A stretch of DNA of 37,521 nt, from the NCBI RefSeq assembly GCF_030580855.1, contig NZ_JAUQOP010000049.1, positions 1-37,521 on the forward strand, read 5' to 3'. Origin of the DNA: Pseudomonas citrullilanati. Lineage in GTDB: Bacteria; Pseudomonadota; Gammaproteobacteria; Pseudomonadales; Pseudomonadaceae. The translations under genes were made by a program, and so were the position numbers. The notes beneath the pieces are model-generated. The model worked only from the letters and a program-made list of their open reading frames with translations. It made no database searches and was not told where the DNA came from. The stretch's first letter is position 1. Every line of letters starts with the position of its first letter. Shown in pieces: positions 32,594 through 37,521 of this stretch.

Positions 32594-33823
32594 ATGGCTG
32601 CAGGATTGAAACGGATGCTGGCGGCCGGTTGCCTGGCCGTGTGCGGCCCGCTGTGGGCGGCGCAGAAGGTCGACCTGGATTATCACGTGCACCTGTTGCC
32701 CCAGAGCGACCAGGCCGAAGTGCGCCTGACCCTGGCCCGGGGTTCGGCGGTGCGCAGCCTGGATTTCGACCTCGACGACGGCAGCCGCTACAGCGATTTC
32801 AAGGCGGACGGCCAGTGGCAGTTGACCCCCGGCCAGCACGCCCGGGGTGTCTGGCGACCGGCAGCCGACAAGGCCAGCCTGAGCTACCGGGTGCGCATCA
32901 GCCATGCGCGCAAGACGGGCACCTACGAAACCCGCATGACCCCGACCTGGGCCCTGCTGCGCGGTGACGACCTGGTGCCGTCGGCCAAGCTCGACCAGCA
33001 GGACGGTGTCGAGCTGGTTGCGCGCCTGGAGGTCGAGTTGCCCGAGGGTTGGAAAAGCATCGAGACGCCATGGCCACGCATCGGCAAGCAGCGCTTTCGC
33101 ATCGACAATCCTTCACGGCTGTTCGACCGTCCCACCGGCTGGATGCTCGCCGGCAAGCTCGGCAGCCGTCGTACACGCCTGGGGGAAACCGAAGTCACGG
33201 TGGCCTCGCCGCAAGGCCAGGGCATGCGCCGGATGGACGTGCTGACACTGCTGACGTTCGTCTGGCCGCAGGTGCAGGCGGTGGTGCCGCGGCATCCCGC
33301 CAAGCTGTTGATCGTTGGCGCGGGCGACCCGCTGTGGCGTGGCGCCCAGGGCGGCCACGAATCGATCTACCTGCACAGTCGTCCGCCGCTGGTGAGCGAG
33401 CGCGGCAGCAGCGCGTTGTTGCGAGAGTTGGTGCAGGTTCTGGCGCGGGTCAATGACCGTGAGCGCAGTGACTGGATCAGCGAGGGGTTGACGGAGTTCT
33501 ATGCCATCGAACTGTTGCGTCGTGCCGGCGGCATGAGCGATGAGCGCTACCAGGCCCTCAATGACCGGCTCGCCCGGGACAGCCGCGGTGTCACCAGCCT
33601 GCGCGGCGAGCAGATCAGCCCCGCGGTGGTGGCCAAAGCGGTGTTGCTGCTCCAGGAACTGGACCGCGAGATCCGCCTGAAAACCCGCAACAAGCGTTCC
33701 CTGGACGATGTCCTGCAAGGGGCGATGCGCCTGGAAACCGTCGATACCGAGGAGTTCGTGCAGCTCAGCGAGAGCATCCTGGGCGGCGCTTCCACGGTGC
33801 TGGATACCAAGTTACTTCGGTAA
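32594..33823 (+). CDS. Secreted protein resembling an M61/M1-type peptidase without its zinc site
   Basis: 409 residues with a clear signal peptide (MAAGLKRMLAAGCLAVCGPLWAA, cut near 23; shown here only as the leading hydrophobic stretch plus AxA-like end). A beta-rich N-terminal domain to about 190 is followed by a helical domain. There, WISEGLTEFYAIELLRRAGG (294 onward) closely resembles the third-ligand region of gluzincin peptidases, W-x-x-E-G-x-T. The upstream helix where HExxH belongs reads R277-E278-L-V-Q281, so both zinc histidines are missing. The protein is therefore probably a non-catalytic relative. Its start is 30 bases after ycgN, so the two may be co-transcribed. A REPIN follows the stop. 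Confidence 0.72.
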   Translation: MAAGLKRMLAAGCLAVCGPLWAAQKVDLDYHVHLLPQSDQAEVRLTLARGSAVRSLDFDLDDGSRYSDFKADGQWQLTPGQHARGVWRPAADKASLSYRVRISHARKTGTYETRMTPTWALLRGDDLVPSAKLDQQDGVELVARLEVELPEGWKSIETPWPRIGKQRFRIDNPSRLFDRPTGWMLAGKLGSRRTRLGETEVTVASPQGQGMRRMDVLTLLTFVWPQVQAVVPRHPAKLLIVGAGDPLWRGAQGGHESIYLHSRPPLVSERGSSALLRELVQVLARVNDRERSDWISEGLTEFYAIELLRRAGGMSDERYQALNDRLARDSRGVTSLRGEQISPAVVAKAVLLLQELDREIRLKTRNKRSLDDVLQGAMRLETVDTEEFVQLSESILGGASTVLDTKLLR

Positions 33824-33826
33824 TAC

Positions 33827-33924
33827 CGCTATCGCGGGCAAGCCTTGCTCCCACAGGATTGAGTCATACCCAATATTTCCTCCGACAAAATCCAGTGTGG
33901 GAACAAGGCTTGCCCGCGATGAGG
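33827..33924. repeat. REPIN (inverted REP pair)
   Basis: CCGCTATCGCGGGCAAGCCT on the left and AGGCTTGCCCGCGATGAGG on the right are inverted copies of the REP class, with TTGCTCCCACAGG and TGTGGGAACAAG as inner flanks. It lies between convergent genes. Confidence 0.85.
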
Positions 33925-33946
33925 CCATCAATTCCACCGCAAAAAC

Positions 33947-34330
33947 CTAGAATCCAGCTTTCGGCGACGGCGAAGTCAACGAATCATTCCCCGTCACCGT
34001 GGCCGTGCCCGTCGCCGCTTCGGCGTTGGCCTTCATGCGGGTCAGCTCTTCACCGGCCTGTTCGATACGAGCGCGGGCGTTGTCGAGGTTCTGGCGATTC
34101 TTCTCCAGCAGGGACTTGGCCGAGCAGTGCCCGGTGATGCCCCGCGCCAGCGCCATGCCGCCAATGGCCAGATGGACCAGCCCGATCACCCCGCCACGGC
34201 GCAAGCCCTTGCCCATCATCAGCACGCCGCCGGCCAGCGAGCCGATGCGCTCCCAACCGTGCACGTTCTGCCGCGGATGCGATTGGAATGGGGTGCTTTC
34301 AATCGGCTCGAACGGATTGTTATCGCTCAT
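33947..34330 (-). CDS. Small membrane protein, DUF2892 (YgaP-like) type
   Basis: 127 residues. After a polar N-terminus, NVHGWERIGSLAGGVLMMGKG starts a pair of short hydrophobic segments (about 28-45 and 50-66), the DUF2892 layout in which a helix pair is headed by 'N...ER..s...G'. The C-terminal half is a charged coiled-coil-like helix (LLEKNRQNLDNARARIEQAG) ending in a Thr/Ser-rich tail. Function unknown. Confidence 0.75.
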   Translation of the reverse strand: MSDNNPFEPIESTPFQSHPRQNVHGWERIGSLAGGVLMMGKGLRRGGVIGLVHLAIGGMALARGITGHCSAKSLLEKNRQNLDNARARIEQAGEELTRMKANAEAATGTATVTGNDSLTSPSPKAGF

Positions 34331-34407
34331 GATCTGTCTCCAGTGTGGGGATTGGTATAAAGCTGACTGCCCGAGCGATTCCCTTGTTCAATCGGATTTC
34401 ACGCCAG

Positions 34408-34878
34408 TCAGCGGAATTGCGGCCCCGAGCGGGTGTTGTTGCCTTTGGCCATGCGGTCGTACAGCACGACGTTGACGGTGGCGGCCAGGTTCATGCAGCC
34501 CGTGGTCGGGATGTACACCACGTCCTCGCACCAGTCGCGGATGTCCTTGTCCAGCGAACCGTCCTCTGGGCCGAAGATGTACAAGGCGCGGTCCGGGTGG
34601 GTGTATTCGGGCAGCGGGCGGGCGCCGTCCACCAGTTCCACGGCCACCGGCACGCAGCCCAGGGGCAGGATTTTCTTCAGGTCGTCGATGCCGATCAGCG
34701 GGATGTCGTAGTGGACTTTCTTGGTGTCGGTGACGAAGTCGGCGGCGCGCTCGTAGCGCTTGCCGGTGTAGAACACCGATGCCACGCCGTAGCAGCCGGC
34801 GGCGCGCATGACCGAACCGACGTTTTCCGGTGACTTGGGGTTGAACAGACCGATGCAGCTGTAGCGTTTGTTGGCCAC
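34408..34878 (-). CDS. SpoU/TrmH-family RNA methyltransferase
   Basis: 156 residues from a GTG at 34878, the size of minimal SPOUT enzymes such as TrmL. Motif 1 is NPKSPENVGSVMRAAGCYG; the knot motifs are YIFGPEDGSL and the C-terminal TGCMNLAATVNVVLYDRM. It should 2'-O-methylate a ribose in tRNA or rRNA with SAM; the target nucleotide is not evident. It has no strong ribosome site but a good promoter just upstream, giving a short leader. Confidence 0.9.
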   Translation of the reverse strand: MANKRYSCIGLFNPKSPENVGSVMRAAGCYGVASVFYTGKRYERAADFVTDTKKVHYDIPLIGIDDLKKILPLGCVPVAVELVDGARPLPEYTHPDRALYIFGPEDGSLDKDIRDWCEDVVYIPTTGCMNLAATVNVVLYDRMAKGNNTRSGPQFR

Positions 34879-34907
34879 GGGCGGAATGCCTTTGGGGAAA
34901 AGGCGCG

Positions 34908-34937
34908 ATTATACGGGGAATGGGGGAGGGTGGTCAG
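34908..34937 (-). promoter_or_regulatory. Sigma-70 promoter of the SpoU-family gene
   Basis: Read on the minus strand, a perfect TATAAT (34913-34908) lies 18 bases downstream of CTGACC (34937-34932, four of six matches to TTGACA). Transcription would start near 34900, about 20 bases before the GTG start. Confidence 0.6.
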
Positions 34938-34963
34938 GTTCGAGATGTGCGGTTTACACAAGC

Positions 34964-35052
34964 CTGTGGGAGCAAAGCTTGCTCGCGAACCAGCACCTCG
35001 GTTTCTGAAAGACCGCATCGGCTTCATCGCGGGCAAGCCTTGCTCCCACACA
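34964..35052. repeat. REPIN (inverted REP pair)
   Basis: CTGTGGGAGCAAAGCTTGCT on the left faces GCGGGCAAGCCTTGCTCCCAC on the right in slightly diverged form. It lies upstream of the SpoU-family gene and downstream of yajD. Confidence 0.85.
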
Positions 35053-35077
35053 AAACGGGGCTCGCCACAACGCTGGA

Positions 35078-35452
35078 TTACTCGTCTTTCTTCATTAACC
35101 CCGCCAGCGCGGCAAAGGGATTGTGGGTCGCCTTGGCGATCTTCGGCGTGCTCAGGGAGCCCTCGCCGAAGTATTGCTGGTCGGTGTAGCGCGAGTGTTC
35201 GTTGTCGTGGCAATACAGGCACAGCAGTTCCCAATTGGAACCGTCCTGGGGGTTGTTGTCGTGGTTGTGGTCGCGGTGGTGAACGGTCAGTTCGCTCAGG
35301 CGCTTGCCGGAAAATTCACGGGCGCAGCGGCCGCAGACATGGGGGTACATTTTCAGGGCCTTGTCGCGGTAGCCCATTTCCCGGTCGCGCTGGGCGTCGG
35401 CGAGGATGCGGTCCAGCTTGGCGGTGTTGGACGGTGGCGTGGACGAACTCAT
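35078..35452 (-). CDS. yajD: YajD-family HNH nuclease-like protein
   Basis: 124 residues. Zinc-finger pairs CGRC and CLYC frame the HNH core, LTVHHRDHNHDN followed by NWELLCLYCHDNEHS, so the ββα-metal site appears complete. AAAGGTG precedes the ATG. Members of this family are widespread in Gammaproteobacteria, but a physiological substrate is not known. No mobile-element context supports a homing role. Confidence 0.9.
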   Translation of the reverse strand: MSSSTPPSNTAKLDRILADAQRDREMGYRDKALKMYPHVCGRCAREFSGKRLSELTVHHRDHNHDNNPQDGSNWELLCLYCHDNEHSRYTDQQYFGEGSLSTPKIAKATHNPFAALAGLMKKDE

Positions 35453-35499
35453 GGGTTCACCTTTGTGGGAAGACTGATGACGGTTGGACAGAGTTTAGC

Positions 35500-36186
35500 T
35501 CAGCCCTTGAGCTTCTCGGCAATCCAGATGGTGTGGCGGGTGCCTTTGTTGCCGTGGGCGAACACCTGCACCTCTTCGGCCTTGAAGCCGGCCTTCTTCA
35601 GCTTGTCGGAAAACTGCCGGTCGGCGCTGGCCGACCACACCGCCAACACGCCCTTGGGCCGCAGGGCCTTGGCGCACGCGGCCAGGCCGCCGGCCGAATA
35701 CAGCCAGCTGTTGGCCTTCTGGGTCAGGCCCTCGGGACCGTTGTCCACGTCCAGCATGATCGCATCGAACCCCTGGGGTTCGGCTTGCAGCACCTTGGCC
35801 ACGTCTTCCAGGCGGATCACCGTGCGCGGGTCCGACAGCGGCCGCCCGGCCTTTTCACCCAAGGGCCCGCGATTCCATTCCACCACGCCGGGCACCAGCT
35901 CGGCCACCACCACTTCGGCGCTCTTGCCCAGGTGCTTGAGCGCCGAGGCGAGGGTGAAGCCCATGCCGAGGCCGCCGATCAACACGCGCGAACCCGGCCG
36001 GCCGGCGACCTTGCGGCAGGGAATCTCGGCCAGGGCGTCCTCGGAACCGTGCATGCGGGTGTTCATCAATTGCCCGCCGTCACCGCCCTGGATCTTGATG
36101 ACGAAGTCTTCGCCGTACTCGAACAGGCACAGGGCACCGCCGTTATCAGGGATGGGCGTGGTGTCGAGCAGAACGAAACGTTTCAT
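35500..36186 (-). CDS. Spermidine synthase-like (polyamine aminopropyltransferase fold) protein
   Basis: 228 residues from ATG 36186 (MKRFVLLDTTPIPDNGGAL); the open frame continues 34 residues upstream without similarity. The SAM/dcSAM-fold motifs are RVLIGGLGMGFTLASAL near 79, EVVVAELVPGVVEWNRGPLG near 102 and DAIMLDVDNGPEGL near 148. It lacks the N-terminal beta domain details of true SpeE, and family members of this size are usually annotated only as spermidine synthase-like. It may be a methyltransferase-fold protein of other function. It is divergent from the small proline-rich gene, 76 bases away. Confidence 0.82.
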   Translation of the reverse strand: MKRFVLLDTTPIPDNGGALCLFEYGEDFVIKIQGGDGGQLMNTRMHGSEDALAEIPCRKVAGRPGSRVLIGGLGMGFTLASALKHLGKSAEVVVAELVPGVVEWNRGPLGEKAGRPLSDPRTVIRLEDVAKVLQAEPQGFDAIMLDVDNGPEGLTQKANSWLYSAGGLAACAKALRPKGVLAVWSASADRQFSDKLKKAGFKAEEVQVFAHGNKGTRHTIWIAEKLKG

Positions 36187-36262
36187 GGAAATCTCGTGGA
36201 AGGAGGGCAGACCGGCGTGGCAGGGACTAGCCTGAAGACAGACAATCGCCACGGAGCCATTG

Positions 36263-36550
36263 ATGAAGTGCATCATTCTAACGGCCATTGCCCTGGCGGC
36301 GCTCTCAATAAGTTGCGCCCAGGCTCAACAACCGACGATTCCGGTCAGCCCACCCAGCATTCCCGGTTCGCCGGGCACCGCCACGCCCATGCCGTATCCG
36401 CCGGTCACGCCCAACGGCGTGCCCAAGGCCGGGCCGGGAAGCGGCGGGCCGCCCTTGCTGCCGCCGATCGAAATGCCCAGGCCACCCAAGGACCAGCCGA
36501 TACCGGGCCTGGAGCCGCAAGCGCCGAAGGCCAAGTCGCCAGGGGGGTAG
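36263..36550 (+). CDS. Small proline/glycine-rich secreted protein
   Basis: 95 residues from ATG 36263, with CGGAG 6 bases upstream. A signal peptide (CIILTAIALAALSISCAQAQ) is followed by a mature part dominated by Pro, Gly and Ser with no charged core, for example PVSPPSIPGSPGTATPMPYP. It is probably periplasmic or surface-exposed and disordered. I do not recognise a family; the Cys in ISCAQA could suggest a lipoprotein, but the lipobox is imperfect. Confidence 0.7.
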   Translation: MKCIILTAIALAALSISCAQAQQPTIPVSPPSIPGSPGTATPMPYPPVTPNGVPKAGPGSGGPPLLPPIEMPRPPKDQPIPGLEPQAPKAKSPGG

Positions 36551-36617
36551 GCCTGAAGCCAGTCGATGGAACAACTGAATGGTAAAAAAACGGTGGGTTC
36601 GAGCATTGCGGTGAACT

Positions 36618-36693
36618 CTGTGGGAGCAAAGCTTGCTCGCGATGACGTCGGCATATGCAACACCGCTATCGCGAGCAAGCTTTGCTCCCACAG
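36618..36693. repeat. REPIN (inverted REP pair)
   Basis: CTGTGGGAGCAAAGCTTGCT on the left and AGCAAGCTTTGCTCCCACAG on the right are perfect inverse copies around a short linker. The right arm runs straight into a 13-bp tandem repeat. Confidence 0.9.
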
Positions 36694-36753
36694 GCACCCC
36701 CCACAGGCACCCCCCACAGGCACCCCCCACAGGCACCCCCCACAGGCACCCCT
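36689..36753. repeat. 13-bp tandem repeat, five copies
   Basis: The unit CACAGGCACCCCC is repeated five times without a gap (36689, 36702, 36715, 36728, 36741), the last copy ending CCT, and a partial CACAGG follows. The first CACAGG is also the outer end of the preceding REPIN, so the array seems to have grown from that edge by slippage. It lies 33 bases beyond the 3' end of the cyclic-nucleotide-binding gene. Confidence 0.92.
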
Positions 36754-36785
36754 CACAGGTTCTGTGTTTCAACTGACTGATAGGG

Positions 36786-37259
36786 TCAAACCTGCTGCGA
36801 CAACAACTGCCCATCGGCCATGCGCAGGCGCTTGGACAGGGAGACGGCGAGGGCGCGGATGATCTTGGCGGCGATCTTGGGGGCGTCGTTGAGCATTTTT
36901 TCCAGGGAATCCTTGCCCAGGTTCAGCAATTGGCAAGGGCTGGCCGCGATGCAACTGGCCGAGCGCCGCTCGCCGTCGAGCACGGCCATTTCGCCGAAGG
37001 CCCGGCCACTGCGCAAGGTGGCGATGGTCACGGGTTGGCCGTCGGGGCCGGTCTTCTGCACGGCCACCTGGCCGGTGTGGATGATGCACATGAAACTGCC
37101 GGCATCCCCCTCGCGAAAGATCGCCTCGCCCGCGGCGATGGCGCTGATGCTGAAATAGCCCGACGCCGCGGCGAAGTCGGCAGGCTGCAATTGGTCGAAC
37201 AGACCGCAGTCCATCAGCCAGTCACGGATTTCTTTGTTCAGTAAGGTCGGTTCTGACAT
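36786..37259 (-). CDS. Cyclic nucleotide-binding domain protein
   Basis: 157 residues, essentially one CRP-type cNMP-binding domain. The beta barrel starts near FSISAIAAGEAIFREGDAG (33-51) and the phosphate-binding cassette is FGEMAVLDGERRSASCIA near 88-105, with the Glu and Arg that contact the cyclic phosphate. A C-terminal helix (KIIRALAVSLSKRLRMADGQ) follows, with no DNA-binding domain. It may act through a partner protein or bind as a stand-alone sensor. No effector is visible in the neighbourhood. Confidence 0.9.
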   Translation of the reverse strand: MSEPTLLNKEIRDWLMDCGLFDQLQPADFAAASGYFSISAIAAGEAIFREGDAGSFMCIIHTGQVAVQKTGPDGQPVTIATLRSGRAFGEMAVLDGERRSASCIAASPCQLLNLGKDSLEKMLNDAPKIAAKIIRALAVSLSKRLRMADGQLLSQQV

Positions 37260-37313
37260 GTCGTCACGGTCTTTTTTCTTGTGGTCTTAGCGGTTCTGGA
37301 TTCAAACAGTTCC

Positions 37314-37394
37314 CTTGTGGGAGCGAGCTTGCTCGCGATGGCGTCGGATCAGTCAGCGTCGATGTTGTCTGACCCACCGCTATCGCGAGCAAGC
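37314..37394. repeat. REPIN interrupted by an insertion sequence
   Basis: The left arm CTTGTGGGAGCGAGCTTGCT is complete. The right arm runs CGCTATCGCGAGCAAGC and then stops where the expected continuation TCGCTCCCAC is replaced by the IS end at about 37395. Confidence 0.8.
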
Positions 37395-37521
37395 TGAACT
37401 GGTCAAGTAATCTTGGACACCGATTAAGGTTTACGCCGCCAAGCGCTCTTTCGCGACTGGCGACCGGTAGTCGTTGTAGCTGTGAGGCCTGCTGATGTTG
37501 TAGCGCGAGACATAGCGCTGT
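37395..37521 (-). mobile_element. IS3-family insertion sequence, right end (runs off the window)
   Basis: The element begins with TGAACTGGTCAAGTAATCTT followed by GGACACC, a terminal inverted repeat with the TG tip and TTGGACAC seen in many IS3-family elements. It holds the 3' end of a transposase read on the minus strand. The other end, and so any target-site duplication, lies outside the window. Confidence 0.75.
37431..37521 (-). CDS. IS3-family transposase, C-terminal fragment (partial at window edge)
   Basis: The last 29 codons are visible, ending at the TAA at 37433-37431. They read RYVSRYNISRPHSYNDYRSP and then VAKERLAA, which is the typical C-terminus of the DDE (rve/OrfB) domain of IS3-family transposases, after the catalytic Glu. 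Whether the rest of the gene is intact cannot be seen. Confidence 0.85.
   Translation of the reverse strand, partial: QRYVSRYNISRPHSYNDYRSPVAKERLAA

Noticed and set aside
36689..36753. Tandem repeats considered as a CRISPR array
   Set aside because: The 13-bp units are contiguous with no spacers, and no cas genes are present.
36305..36814. Minus-strand open frame with GGACGGCLWG repeats
   Set aside because: The repeats are only the translated 13-bp tandem array; no start site or homology supports a gene.

Overview
The window looks like a chromosomal segment of a fluorescent-group Pseudomonas. The basis is the high GC content, the many Pseudomonas-type REP/REPIN palindromes between genes, and the gene block rnd - ycgL - 2-hydroxyacid dehydrogenase - ycgN, which matches my memory of the P. 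aeruginosa core genome. No database search was possible, so family names rest on motifs read from the translations.

Left third (1-13.6 kb), accessory. A GGA-rich stretch ending in a strong intrinsic terminator (about 222-350) may be an Rsm-type small RNA. It is followed by three large co-directional genes. The first two together rebuild a Tc-toxin A component in split form: protein 1 has a VRP1-type N-terminus and protein 2 has the neuraminidase-like, pore-forming and TcB-binding parts. Protein 1 also ends in a run of bacterial Ig-like domains. The third protein is built of Ig-like modules, includes a tandem 244-250 residue repeat, and shares a module with the tail of protein 1. No TcB or TcC gene is visible in the window. 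This locus is the best candidate here for an undescribed system.

Middle (13.7-27.8 kb), mixed. It holds a chemoreceptor, a cupin gene with an AraC regulator, and a DUF1508 protein. A translationally coupled four-gene operon follows (GtrB-like transferase, methyltransferase, GtrA-like flippase, DUF6311 polytopic protein), probably for envelope glycan modification. Next come a LysR regulator beside a carboxymethyl-hydroxymuconate isomerase-like gene, a second LysR regulator divergent from a glutamine-synthetase-type gamma-glutamyl-amine ligase, and the lipid A phosphoethanolamine transferase EptA.

Right third (27.9-37.4 kb), mostly conserved housekeeping and small conserved genes. These are a methyltransferase, ribonuclease D, YcgL, a 2-hydroxyacid dehydrogenase, a nitroreductase, YcgN, a secreted pseudo-peptidase-like protein, a DUF2892-like protein, a SpoU/TrmH methyltransferase, an HNH protein YajD, a spermidine-synthase-like protein, a small proline-rich secreted protein and a cyclic-nucleotide-binding protein. 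REPINs fill many of the gaps, one of them continuing into a 13-bp tandem repeat. The window ends inside an IS3-family element that appears to have inserted into a REPIN. In gene-free stretches longer than 300 bases (1-529, 17076-17411, 24076-24585) I see only the regulatory or RNA candidates listed.
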